NCBI RefSeq assembly: GCF_004115265.2
Contig: NC_046286.1
Coordinates: forward strand, 101,221,093 to 101,285,092
Reading direction: 5' to 3'
DNA length: 64,000 nt
DNA from: Rhinolophus ferrumequinum
Lineage: Eukaryota > Chordata > Mammalia > Chiroptera > Rhinolophidae
Every line of letters starts with the position of its first letter. Position 1 is the first letter of the stretch. Under the pieces are notes generated by a model, which was given only the letters and a program-made list of their open reading frames with translations, was not told the DNA's origin and did no database searches. Of this stretch, positions 53,601-64,000 are shown in pieces. Made by a program: the position numbers and the translations under genes.

Positions 53601-56600
53601 GCAAAGACAGGAAGAGTCTCCTTTCTGGCAGATTCCAAATGGGGGAAGGGGAAGTTGGGGGAGACTCAGGGTTGGAGACCCAGCTTCCCACAGCTGGCTT
53701 TAATCTGCAGCCGCAGTCTGTTTTGGACCTTTCTCAGGGTTTATCCAGAAATTTATCAGCTCCCTTAGCTTCCTCGTGGGTTTGCTTTCTCCTGTTGTCG
53801 TACCTGCTGTGGTTTTTGCCTCAGCAGATGGGCCTGTTTCGTTGGTAGAAAACAAATGACATGGGGGAGAAAATGCCATTTCTCTTTAAGATTTGTTGTT
53901 TAAGAAAAGTGCACTGAAAGTAAAGATGGTTACTTGGGAGAGACCCAACAAATCCCAGGATAGAGTAGGCTACGAGAAGCCTGGAGAAGATTCCCCAAGG
54001 CTGATGGGATTCAGATGAGCCTGGGAGAGTTATGTTCTCAGGGTTTTATCTTGGACTTTTATCTGACCACTGAGATCTGAAGTCTCTTGCAGGACTGGAG
54101 GGCAGAGGGCGGGGCCAGCCCTGCTCTCAGATCCTGTCAATCAAATGGATGGGATAAAGAATCACTCATCACTCTAGTCAAGCTGGCAAGTCCAAATTTC
54201 TAGCATACCTGCTGTTTCCCAGCCCTTACTTGGGAGCCTGTCATCTTGTTATGAGAAGGGACACTCCCACCTGCCCCACCCATTCCCCTTCTCTCTAGGG
54301 GTGGCCCAGCCCCTTGCTCTCGAAGTCTCTTCTTTCTGACACCAAGGGTAGTACTGGGGTTTGTGAAGCCGTAATTAATGGCTTTCTCCCCAACAGCTCA
54401 GCATCTAGGGGAAAGCAGAGGTCCTTCCAGATGAGGCATACGTTATAGGCTGTGAATGGAATTCACTGTGCTTCCCTGGGTTAGCCCTGAGCAAAGCCCC
54501 CGTGGCATTGAGAGCGTTTGGAACCGAAGAGTAAACTCCTGATGGAAGAAAAGAATTCTGCCACTTAGGAGGTCTAGTACGTGTTGTTCCACCAACTGGT
54601 GGGTTCTACCACTGATGGGTCTACAGCCTTCTGGTTACTAAACTTCCTTCCTTGCTCCCATAAGGTCCTTTCCCGGGCCTCTTCCACCATATCTCCTTTT
54701 TGTTTTATGAGAGAAAGAGGGATGTTTCTTTAGGAAACTTTGGAAGGCGTGACTTGGAGGTGAATCTAGAACTTCCTTCCACATGGGACTTTGACGACCA
54801 CACTTCATTTCCGCTGCTCGGTATACCTCCCTCGCCCCAACTGTCTTTACCTCTCCAGAAGAAGGCTTACTCACAACGACAAGCCAGACACAGAAATAGC
54901 CAACCTATTTGTGGCTTAAATGCAAGCAGTTTTATTTTTACAGAGAATTGCTATATTTCCTCTCAGTGTAACTCATTTATCTATCACAAAGGAAACTCCA
55001 GCTCCATCTGCAATAGTTCCTGCTTTTGTTAGTGGTGCCAATTAGTCACAAAACAATTGGCATCTTCTGCTGCCCACTCAGTCTGGAGGAAGAGCGCGGT
55101 CTCTCCCAGGCTCCCCCTGCCTAGCCCTGCCCCTCCCTCTACCTGTACACCATCTGGCCACTCCAGCTTCCTGGCAGCTCGGTCCTCATTCACCTTTGAC
55201 TGCTATCAACTTCCAAATTGGGTGACTTGTTCTCTGCCAGTATTCTGCGCAGACTTCTCTGTTCTGTCAGGAGCTGGAAAAAGCAAACTGGTGAGGCCCT
55301 CTGTCCTGTTGACTTAAACAGTGACGTTGGAGTCTTCCTTCCAGTTGGTCACTCTGCTCAGGGTTTCACAGCCCCGCAGGGACAGGGTGAAACGTTCATC
55401 AAATCTGGACAGTCCCTGAGCTTCTGAGAAGCAGCAAGTGTGGAGCAGAAGAGCAGGGCAAGTCCTGCCATGGCACCTTGTTCTTTTTCATTCCTCCTTT
55501 CTCCCGGGGGGAGCTCTTCCTTCCCGACTGTGACTTTGGGGCCATCTCAGCCAGCCCGTTCTTTCTGCCCTCCTCATATTAGCTTCCGTGCGTCTGACTC
55601 CCTTTCCACTAAGTGCGCCTTCATTTCTGCCTCGCAGCTTGCTGCAGATGGTCCTGGTTTTCTTTTCAGTTTCTGATTATCCTCTGGGGATTGTAAAGTT
55701 CTTCAGGAGGCTGGCCTTCTCCTCCCTTGGAACACCATAACCAGGTAACAAAAACGTACCTCCAGCTTCTCGGGACTGAGGTCACCTGATTTTTTGATCT
55801 GCTGCTCAGCCCCTGCCGACCTGGTAGATGCCACGGTCCTCACTTTGTTTTGCCTGCGGCTGAAGATCTTTAGGTAGACCCCCCTGGTCTCCCCTTTCTG
55901 CTTCCCACAGGTCAGGCTTCCCACAGGAGCGTTTGGCTGGCCTTTGGACTTGCTGCTTATGAAAACAGTCTGAGGAAAGCTTCATATTCGGGTTCCCAAG
56001 TCTGCTTTCCCACAGAGTCTGAAATTGCCTTCTCACCCTGTTTTGATCTAATCGGTCCCAGGGGTCTGTTACTACTTTGACACAGTTAACCATGAAGGAA
56101 TACTTTTGAAAATGAGGAACTGCTGCCATGATTTTTTTTTTGGGGGGGGTGGTCTTCACCACAGGGCTTGGCTAGTCAAACCATCCAGAGTTCTCCTGCT
56201 CGGCCTTTTCGCCTTCAGGTTGGGTCTGTTGAAAAGGGCAACAGGGGTCAGGGGGAAAGTAACTTGACTGCACGGGGGAGAATGTGCACCTACCAGACAC
56301 AGCTGCTCCCAGCAGCAGTCACTGAACCAGGCTGAGATCCCATCTGGGCAACGCCGATGGCGTCCCTTCAGTCCTGGAGCCTGGTCCCGGGCTTTCTCTC
56401 TCTCCTCTGTTCGTTGTACTTACACATTGACGTGGGCACGAAACTCTGAAAATGCGTTGTAGGGAGAGAACGAATATTTAATTATTGAGCAGTGTGACCC
56501 TCATTATGAAGGTGTATACAGACATCTCATTGAATCAGTGCAACTTGGTAGGGTGTTTTGCCATTACAAAAAAATGGTGACGTGGATAAATCTTTGTTCA

Positions 56601-56639
56601 TCCATTATTGAAGGTAATCATTGCAACTTTTTGCGGTCA
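50606..56639. other. Intergenic, few recognised repeats
   Basis: Apart from 52310-52645, I recognise neither gene nor repeat. A CRE-like TGACGTCA lies at about 51133-51140 in 'gatgatgacgtcagctgagg'. Unusually repeat-poor by eye. Confidence 0.4.
52310..52645 (-). repeat. L2/MIR-type fragments (intergenic)
   Basis: 'cagcactgtgcaaggccacac..', 'cctctgcctcaaggagctgtgttttgtgggg' and 'acaaacaagtaactaataa' resemble diverged L2 3' text in two pieces. Confidence 0.4.
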
Positions 56640-56745
56640 TATGATTGGCTCCATTTTACAGGTGACAAAACTGAGCCTTGGCAGAGCCCGCATGGCTGTT
56701 TGCAGGCCGAGTCAGGAATCTGAGCTGGTTCCATCCTTCCGATAC
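56640..56745 (-). repeat. MIR SINE fragment (intergenic)
   Basis: 'ggctccattttacaggtgacaaaactgagccttggcagagcc', then 'ccgagtcaggaatctgagc'. Diverged. Confidence 0.55.
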
Positions 56746-57804
56746 AGGTGATTTTGTGCTTCCATAGAGCCTTTCTCTGGGCCATCTCTCTCCTTAGCCC
56801 TGTCTGGCCCTAAGGGGTCAGCCACCTGGATTCTCACCAGCCTGTTCCCACTCTAGATCAGCGTGAAGATTTTTACTGGAGTGTGTCACTGAACGATGCC
56901 ATTTGAACACGGCTTCCGCTGATAAGCGTGGGACCATCTGCTTGACACATCTCAAATATTTTCAGCAGTGGGAGAGCAGCACTGATTTGTTCAGAGAAGG
57001 GAGGCTGCAGCCATCCTTGGAGAAGACGTTGGGACCAGAGACGCTACAGGCTGGTGGGGCAGCGGTGCCCCAGGATGCGAAGGGACAGCCTCCCTGCTAC
57101 CACCTCTGCCCCTCCTGAGCGAATGGAGCTAGTGAGTCTGCACCCCACTTTTTCATTGTTCAGCTGCCCTTGACTGCCCAAGTAAGATTTTCCCTCTTCA
57201 GAAAGCTATTGCCTGGGCAACTCTTTCTGTGCTGGTTGTTTTTACAGCGTGTTAGATGTTTGGTGTGTGTTGGCAAAGACCTTTGTCTCCTCCTGCCTTT
57301 GTTTTGGAAAATTGGCTTCTTTGCTGGGTTAACTGTCCCCAAACATTGCTTTTCAACTTCAGGGTTGAAACTCCTGCATTCGTTTTTTCTTTTTTTGACT
57401 CGTGGTGGGGGTGAGGTGGGCAAAGATCTTCAGATCAATTCGTGGAGCTGATGTGAACCTGGATGGGTTCACGGTTGTTTAATTAGATGTTATGAATAAT
57501 AAAAGAGCTGGGGTTTGAAAGGGTAGTTACCATATTTGATTCCTCTGGGGAAATCGCTTGATTAAAAGCAGCTGGGCAGGGCCGGAGGCAAGTTGGATTG
57601 ATTTTTCTTTGCCTTTCCTTAAAGTCAGGTGTGCAGTACTTGGGTGGCCAGGTGTCTGTTGCAAGCAATCTCCTGATCTTTGATGTATCTTGGCGATATT
57701 TCCCAGGCAGGGTGGGTGGGGGAAACTGGAGAGAGAATGTGTAAAATGTTGTTTGATTGCTCTGTGGGCAGCAATGAGAAGGTGGAAACAAGCCTACCTC
57801 CAGA
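56746..57804. other. Intergenic, nothing recognised
   Basis: No gene, RNA or repeat identified by eye. Confidence 0.4.
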
Positions 57805-58030
57805 GCAAGGTTTCTCACCCTTGGCACCATGACACGTTGGGCCAGACAAGTCTTTGTTGTGGCGGCTGTTCTGCATATTGCAGGGCATTTAGCAGCATCG
57901 CGGGCCTTGACCCACTAGGTGCCAGGAGTCCTTTCCTCTCAGTTGTGACAACCAAAATCTCCAGACGTGCCGAATGTCTCCTGGGCACAAAGATCACACA
58001 CAGCCCCTGCCTTTTTTGAGACCAGCGCTC
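57805..58030. mobile_element. MER20 (hAT-Charlie) element (intergenic)
   Basis: Forward MER20 end 'gcaaggtttctcacccttggcaccatgaca', then 'cattgcagggcatttagcagca' and 'tgtgacaaccaaaatctccagac'. Confidence 0.8.
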
Positions 58031-58367
58031 TAAGCTGATCTGACTGTACACTTGGAAAGGCAGTGAGAAGTTTCTGCTTCTCCATGCTGGTGGCTCAAGT
58101 GTTAGGAAGATGTGAATGAGCCCTTTAGTACCAGGGCAGATGTCCCTTCCTGCACGTTCCCGTCAGATCCTTTGCCGACCATGGACATTCCAGCTCACAT
58201 ATGGGTTTCTGTTTGTCCAGGTCACTGCACACACACACACAGAAGAATTTGCCCTTTTCTCTGGACCTGCACACCTGGAAGGTCCAGCCTAGGGTCAGGC
58301 CTCTCTTTTTTGGTTGCCTAGGAGCAAGATAAGGTTTCAGATGGCCCAACCTGGAACCCTAGTTTTG

Positions 58368-58475
58368 TTGGCTTTTCTCCCTTCCCTTCCTTCTTTCTTT
58401 CCTTCCTTTCTCCCTCCCTTTCTTGTTTTTTTCCTCCCTCCTTTCCTTTCTTCCTTCCCTGCTTCCTTCTAAGAA
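58368..58475 (+). repeat. (TTCC)n-like low-complexity tract
   Basis: Pyrimidine-rich CCTT/TTCC repeat tract with interruptions. Confidence 0.9.
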
Positions 58476-59625
58476 TGATGTGCTGGACTGGGAACCCAGA
58501 ATCATGGGTGGACTATGGCCAACTCAACAGGAATGTGGAAGGGGATATTTGTTTCTTAGATCCCTAGAGAAAACTTCAGCAAGCACAAATGTGTAGTATT
58601 TAAAACTCTCTGCATTATACCTCGATAAAGCTGAATAAACACTACAACTAACTCTGCCTTCTTTGATTCTCCTTACTTTTCCATCTTCTCACTTTTGTTG
58701 AGAGGGAAATGCAGGCAGCAATCCTGAGGAGCCCAGCCAAGACACAGGCTTTGCCAAGCCCGCATCCGTACACATCTGTGAAACCGCCGTACTTGTTTCC
58801 CTGCTTACTGATTCATTATCTCAGTTTGACATTTCCATAAGACTCGTATTGCCTAAGTGCTGTTCAATCTCTAGCTTTTCTTACACCCCAGCCTTCCAAA
58901 AATGCATTAAGCTGCCAACTATGTGAAGGAGCTGAGGTCCGAGGGGCTCCACTGCTTTGCTTAGGACTCACATCAAGTGGGCCGTTTGATAGACAGAGGG
59001 GCTTCGAGGCAAAGCAGCCTCAGGCACTGGCAGAATTGCAGTCACCTCTGCAGCGTAACTTGAACAATGCCAAACCTCTCTTCTGCATTCAGATGCCATG
59101 CTGCCTACAGTTCTGTTGAGTTTTGCGGGAGGGTGGTGGCAGTTAAGTATACCTCGTACTATAGTCAGCCTGCCTCGCCATGGCTTGTGTGAGGCATTGG
59201 AGCCTGAGTGGGTGAGAAAAACCCACATGGGGGCAATCCAGCTGGGATGACGGTGGTGGTAATGCCATGGAAGAGTCTTCATGGGGGGTCGCAGAGACCT
59301 GGTGCCAGGTTCAGGGTTTCTGCTAGGTGAGGAATGTGTCCCAGGGCAGGGGGCAGTGGCTGCAGTGGGCTGACGTGGTGACAGAGCCCCATAAAGTGAG
59401 AAAGATATCTGTGCAAGGACGGGGAACAGGCAGTGATGACATAGGAGATTGTATATCATGGGCGGATTGATCAAATAAGAAAATATATTGAGGCGATTGG
59501 GGTCAGGTTTCTCGCCATCAGAGAAGGGAGTTACAAATTTGGAGAGAAAGAAAACGAAACTGAGCTCAGTGGTGTGGGATCAAAAGTGGAGATATTGGTG
59601 TGACTTCATTGGCATTCAATCTACA
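58476..59625. other. Intergenic, nothing recognised
   Basis: Includes a 168-codon open frame on the minus strand (58968-59474) with no family features, judged spurious. Confidence 0.4.
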
Positions 59626-59957
59626 CAGTTGACCCTGGACAATCCATAGTTAGGGGTACCAGCCCCTACACAGTCAAAAATCCACATAGAACTTTTGACT
59701 TCCCCCCAACTGAAGTGCTAACAGCCTACTGTTGACCGCAAGCTTTACTGATAACATAAACAGTTGATTAACATGTATTCTGTGTGTTACATGTATTGTA
59801 TACTGTATTCTTACAATAAAGTAAGCTACATACTTTAAGAAAATGTTATTAAGAAAATCACGAGGAAGAGAAATACGTTTATAGTATTTATCGGGAAAAA
59901 AATCTCTGTATAAGTGGAACCACGCAGTTCAAACCTGGGTTGTGCAAGGGTCAACTG
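59626..59957. mobile_element. MER2 (Tigger-type) DNA transposon (intergenic)
   Basis: Ends CAGTTGACCCTGGACAATCC and GTGCAAGGGTCAACTG are inverted repeats; the inside matches MER2 ('taacagcctactgttgaccgcaagc', 'gttattaagaaaatcacgagg'). Full length, about 330 bp, flanked by TA. Confidence 0.88.
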
Positions 59958-60289
59958 TACATATAGAAAGATACAGGAATACAGATCTCCATGTGTGCAT
60001 GTATGACTGTATATATGTATTTATATACATATGTTCCTTAGCTCCATCTACTGAGGAGGCCCGGGAACAGTGACACCCTGATAGCAAAGGGGATACCCAG
60101 CACCCAGATCTTGGTTTCTACAGACCCTTCTCTACTGCTTGGAGAAATGGTGATTCTAGGGACTGAGGCGGCGAACATACAAGATGAGTAGTGCCTGGTA
60201 AAACATCCAGTTTTTTGCCTTGGAAGACTGGGAATACCAGCGGAAGCATGGCAAAGCAGGGAAGGTCTCATTTGTGTTTTGGATCAGCT

Positions 60290-60620
60290 GAGGCTGGTGT
60301 GCTGTCATGAGAGGCCCAGTTGGAGACGTCCAGGGCTTTTGGTTCCAGGGTCTGATATTTTGGAGAGATGTCTGAGTTTTAGCTATAGATTTGAATTTCA
60401 TCGGTAGTTCAAATGAGGGGGTTGGATGAGGCCACCCAGGAAAAGACTATGGAGTGAGAAGGGAAGAGGGCCAGGAATGGAGCCTGGAGGCCCAAAGGGC
60501 AGTGTACACAGAGATCCAGGAAAGGAGACAGAGAAGAAACTGCAGAAAGGCAGGACGAGAGCTGCAGAGAAGAAAGCATGTGTGGGCAATGGTGTCATCT
60601 CAGAGACAGCAGTGAGGGGA
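60290..60620 (-). repeat. LINE-2 fragment (intergenic)
   Basis: 'gagacgtccagggctttt', 'tagatttgaatttcatcggtagttcaa', 'gccacccaggaaaagactatggagtgag', 'gggccaggaatggagcctgg' follow the order of reverse L2 ORF2. Confidence 0.65.
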
Positions 60621-61104
60621 GATGGAATAGATAGAATAGGATTCCATAATATACTTGGGGAGGGGAGAACAAGACCACATTTTCCTCCCTGTTGGAGGCC
60701 TTATCTGAAAGCGCATGATGAGGGACCAGCTCATTTCTAATATTTTTCAATAGAGGTGATGACTGTGGGTCACTCCATTTCACAGAAGATCAAAAGAAAC
60801 TGAAAACAACTCATTTCTGTTTGTGTATATTATTGTTATGGTTTTGACCTTGGGTAGATGGTTCTTTAATAAATAAAAATCTGTCCTCTAATAAACAATA
60901 CTCATTCTTTAATAAACAAAAGGCCATTCTTTGAGGCTTTCAATAAAGATCATTAGTGACAATCAAGTTGATTGTGGAAATGGCTTCTGGTGACAGTAAA
61001 GCCATTGTCAAATGTCCCAAAAGTTCTAGTCACATGCATGGTGACTTCACGTATAAGTGACTGTTGACAGAGGACGAGTGTCAGGAGTAGAAATAGTGCC
61101 CATG

Positions 61105-61225
61105 TGGGCGATCTAGGCTCGGTCCTGGCTTTGCTGTGAACTACCTATGAAAGCTCAGCTGGTCGTGTGTTAACGTCCTCACCTGTCAAATTAAGGGTGG
61201 TTTGCAGTGTGGATTCCTTCAACCT
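61105..61225 (+). repeat. MIR SINE fragment (intergenic)
   Basis: 'ctcggtcctggctttgctgtgaac', 'gtcctcacctgtcaaattaagggtgg'. Diverged. Confidence 0.45.
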
Positions 61226-61668
61226 CTAAACCACAAGCACCAGGCAGCGTCCAGGCAGGCTTTAACCATCAGGAAGAGGTTTTTAAAAGACTCCAAGCTG
61301 CATGCTCTTACATCCCCTATAAAAATACCCCAGTTTCTGGGGAAAAAGAATTTGTAACATGACCAAGTGTTATATTTATGAAGAAGTCTTGCAACTCAAT
61401 AAAAGAAATGGGCAAAAAACATGAAAAATAATCAATCATAGAAGAAATACAAGTGACCATTAACATGAAAGGATATCTCAATTTATTAGCACTCAAATAA
61501 ATGCAGATTAGAACATGGAAATTTTTATATTACCATAACTTTGGAAATTAAAAAAAAAAATGGAGTGGTGGGGGAAAAAAGCATATATGTGAAAAACAAA
61601 ATCTGTATACTGTTGATATCAGTATAATTGGTACAGTTTTTTGGAAGACAATTTGTTAATATGCTTTA

Positions 61669-61924
61669 AAAAAATTTTTTTTAAAAGATTTTATTAGAGA
61701 AGGGGAACAGGACTTTATTGGGGAACAGTGTGTACTTCCAGGACTTTTTCCAAGTCAAGTTGTTGTCCTTTCAATTTTAGTTGCAGGGGGCGCAGTTGTG
61801 GGGAGTCAAAGAATCGAACTGGCAACCTTGTGGTAGAGAGCCCACTGGCCCATGTGGGAATCGAACCGGCAGCCTTCAAAGTTAGGAGCACGGAGCTCCA
61901 ACTGCCTGAGCCACTGGGCCGGCC
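61669..61924 (-). mobile_element. Bat tRNA-derived SINE (Rhin/Ves type), reverse
   Basis: Target duplication TATGCTTTA at 61660-61668 and 61925-61933. Shares the tail 'ggggaacaggactttattggggaacagtgtgtac' and B box with the copy at 22543-22847, but lacks part of the middle. Confidence 0.88.
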
Positions 61925-62220
61925 TATGCTTTATGATCTTGAAAAATATTTATACCCTTTGATCCAGCCATTCCATTTCTAGAACTGTGTCCTACGGAAA
62001 TAATTAAACATGGGCATAAAATCTAAGAAACGTTCATTATAGTGCTTTGCTTTAAAAAAAAAATAGTGAAAAATCAGAAGCAACTGGTATGTTCAAGATT
62101 AGAAGACGGTACATCCAAATAGTGACTGTTAAAGTTGTGTTTTTAAAGTATATACTGACAAAGAACATGTTTATAATATGATAGAGTGAACAAAAGCAGG
62201 TTATAAAAATGCAATCTTGG

Positions 62221-62646
62221 GGCCAGCCCGGTGGCTCAGGTGGTTGGAGAGCCGTCCTCCTAACGCCGAGGTTGCCGGTTCGATTCCCACATGGGCCAGT
62301 GAGCTGCGCCCTCTATAGCTAAGATTGTGAACAACAGCTCTCCCTGGAGCTGGGCTGCCCTGAACAGCTGGAGGTTGGCTGGAGCTGCCATGTGCTGCTC
62401 TGGGCTACTGTGTGCTGCCAGGAGCTGCCGATGGCCATGGCTGGCAGCCGGCGAGAGCTGGAGTGAGCTGCCGAGAGTGGCTGACCAACAACTGGCGACC
62501 GAGTCGGGGGGCGGAGTGCAAGATTCATAATACCTGCATGGGCCAGGGAGCTGTGTCCTACACAACTAACTAGACTGAGAAACAATGGCTTGAACCGGGG
62601 TGGGGGGAGGGAGGCTGAAAAAGGGGGAAAAAAAAAGAAAGAAAAC
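62221..62646 (+). mobile_element. Bat tRNA-derived SINE (Rhin/Ves type), forward
   Basis: Head GGCCAGCCCGGTGGCTCAGG (A box) and GGTTCGATTCCCACATGGGC (B box), then a long GAGCTG-rich body and an A-rich tail. The body differs from the two other copies, so it is another subfamily. No clear target duplication found. Confidence 0.8.
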
Positions 62647-62700
62647 AGGGCAATAAAAATACCCATTTCATGTGCAGATTACACAAACTGTGAAAGGACC

Positions 62701-64000
62701 CTATTGGGTGAGCAGTTTTTTCAGAGGCGAGCCCTTGTGTACAGCAGGGCCATTTAGTGAGTACCTACGGCTACTTTATTCCCAGTGGAATTTAAATGCT
62801 TATGCTGGCAAAGTCACAGATAGAAATTAAACAAGCCTTTGGGGAAGAAAAAATTCCCTATAACATCAGGGAATATTGTGCCTTCAATTCCTTAAGTAGG
62901 AAGCAACAGAGGCAAACTAGATTGGAAAACATGTAGCTGAGAGGCTATAAAAGGTAAGGTCTTAAAAATAGGATTAGGCCCCAGTGCAGAGTGCGAAGGT
63001 CTCTGGAGCGAGGAGCGCCGAGCTCCCGGCTCCCTCCAAGCACTTGTGAATGCTGGCCTCTCTTTCAGTGTCTTCGGCTTCCATGCAGTGGTCTGGTCGG
63101 GGAAGTGGGGTGTTTGATTAGACCAGCTGTTTCAGACTTTTTCAAAGTGGGAGAGTGGCTCAGCTCTCAGTGAGAAGTGGGGACCTGGATTCCTGCTGGC
63201 TGGCTCTGTGGTCAGGATCCCTGTGAGTGTTTGGGCCCTGACACCCTGCAGGGACCAGGCTGCACCAGACATGGTGAAGGACGGGGGCGGGGGACCCGAG
63301 GAGTTCAGTGACCCAGTGGCTCTGAACTTGGCCTGCTTATCAGTCCTTAGTTTCCCCTCTATAAAGTGGGGGCAATAACACCTTCCTTATCAGCCGTCCA
63401 AACTGCCTGGAGGATGCAAAGCTGGCAGGGAGGGTAGGTGCTTCGGCTCTAAAGTCCTACACAGCCACCTCCTCGTGCTCCAGGGTATTGCTTCCTCCAC
63501 AAGGCCCCTGTTATGAGAAGGAAACGAGGATGCGAAGATGCTCTATGAGCTGCCAGTGGTGCTTACAGCAGTGGTGCCATCACCTACTCTACTTCGTCTT
63601 CTCTGTTCTCAGCTGTTTCCTCTGCCGTGTTGCTGTGTCACTGACCACATCAGGGGCCTAGAGGGCTGCAAGGATGAGCTCCCTTCCGCCCTGGACTGTC
63701 ACCGCCAGGTAACATGCATCCCCGCAGATAGGATTGCTGTCTAAACACGGAGCTTTGCTCGTCTGGGCAGACAGCTCACAGTACTAGAACTGGGTTGACA
63801 GGAAGACGAGGTACCCAGAGCGGTGAGTTCCATAGTACAATTGCTTCCTCTCGTTGTCACTGACACCTCACTGTGTGTCAAGGCAAAACGAAATTATTCC
63901 GAGCTAGACTGTTTTGTCAGCTAGCAGTAATTGCCCTTCTATCCTCCTACCCTTCCCAACCTCAAATATCCTAGTCGTCCACCCATGAAGATGAAGAATA
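62701..64000. other. Intergenic to the end of the window
   Basis: Only a MIR fragment (63310-63420) recognised. No MAS1 coding sequence. Confidence 0.45.
63310..63420 (+). repeat. MIR SINE fragment (intergenic)
   Basis: 'ctgaacttggcctgctta', 'agtttcccctctataaagtgggggcaataacacc'. Confidence 0.5.

Larger units (their letters stand above)
61340..62700 (+). repeat. L1-type LINE fragment hosting two SINEs (intergenic)
   Basis: 'aaatgggcaaaaaacatgaaaaataatc', 'aaatgcagattagaacatgga', and after the first SINE 'gatccagccattccatttctagaactgtgtcctacggaaa' are L1 3' ORF2/UTR text. It is split by SINEs at 61669-61924 and 62221-62646. Confidence 0.7.

Noticed and set aside
58968-59474. 168-codon open frame on the minus strand
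   Set aside because: Low-information Pro/Ser/His-rich translation, no domain and no promoter or poly(A) context.
62221-62290. tRNA gene suggested by A and B boxes
   Set aside because: The boxes belong to the heads of bat SINEs (also at 22543-22847 and 61669-61924); no tRNA fold with a real anticodon arm was found.
42154-64000. MAS1, the next gene in human
   Set aside because: No seven-helix receptor coding exon is visible on either strand; it probably lies beyond the window.

Overview
The window is a stretch of mammalian nuclear genome. It carries four protein genes in the order ACAT2 (+, first exon outside the window), TCP1 (-), MRPL18 (+), PNLDC1 (+), the same order as on human chromosome 6q25.3. 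All four reading frames were rebuilt exon by exon. ACAT2 gives 379 of 397 codons, with exon 1 missing because the window starts in intron 1. TCP1 gives 556 aa, MRPL18 180 aa and PNLDC1 531 aa. Every intron follows the GT-AG rule and no frame is broken.

The repeats point to a bat, probably of the horseshoe-bat / Old World leaf-nosed group. There are tRNA-derived SINEs of the Rhin/Ves type (about 22.5, 61.7 and 62.2 kb) and unusually many young TA-flanked Tc1/mariner-type DNA transposons. The latter comprise four copies of a palindromic element with 'TTTCCCCGAAAATAAGACC' ends, two copies of a large palindromic mariner derivative, one MADE1-like 72-mer and one 218-bp element. The species call is an inference from repeat families and has not been searched.

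Layout: 1-10.1 kb ACAT2. At 10.0-10.1 kb the ACAT2 and TCP1 3' ends overlap tail to tail. 10.1-17.8 kb is TCP1, with DNA-transposon hairpins and a candidate H/ACA snoRNA in its introns. 17.8-18.6 kb is a CpG-rich head-to-head promoter shared by TCP1 and MRPL18; it contains a heat-shock-element-like motif. 18.6-25.1 kb is MRPL18, whose 4.9-kb second intron holds most of the young transposons. 26.5-42.2 kb is PNLDC1. From 42.2 kb to the end I see only intergenic sequence: old LINE, SINE and DNA-transposon copies, an old MaLR LTR, and long stretches I cannot assign. In human the next gene is MAS1; no MAS1 coding sequence is visible here.

Functionally the genes are ordinary cell machinery placed side by side: a cytosolic thiolase for sterol precursor synthesis, a chaperonin subunit, a mitochondrial ribosomal protein and the piRNA 3'-end trimmer. 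I found no convincing new multi-gene system. The most interesting signals are at the level of DNA structure: copy-specific matching of palindrome arms in the TA-flanked elements, a 26-bp sequence shared between flanking DNA and the inside of a mariner copy (a templated-repair signature), a 143-bp direct duplication bracketing ACAT2 exon 3, and the HSE-like site in the shared TCP1/MRPL18 promoter.
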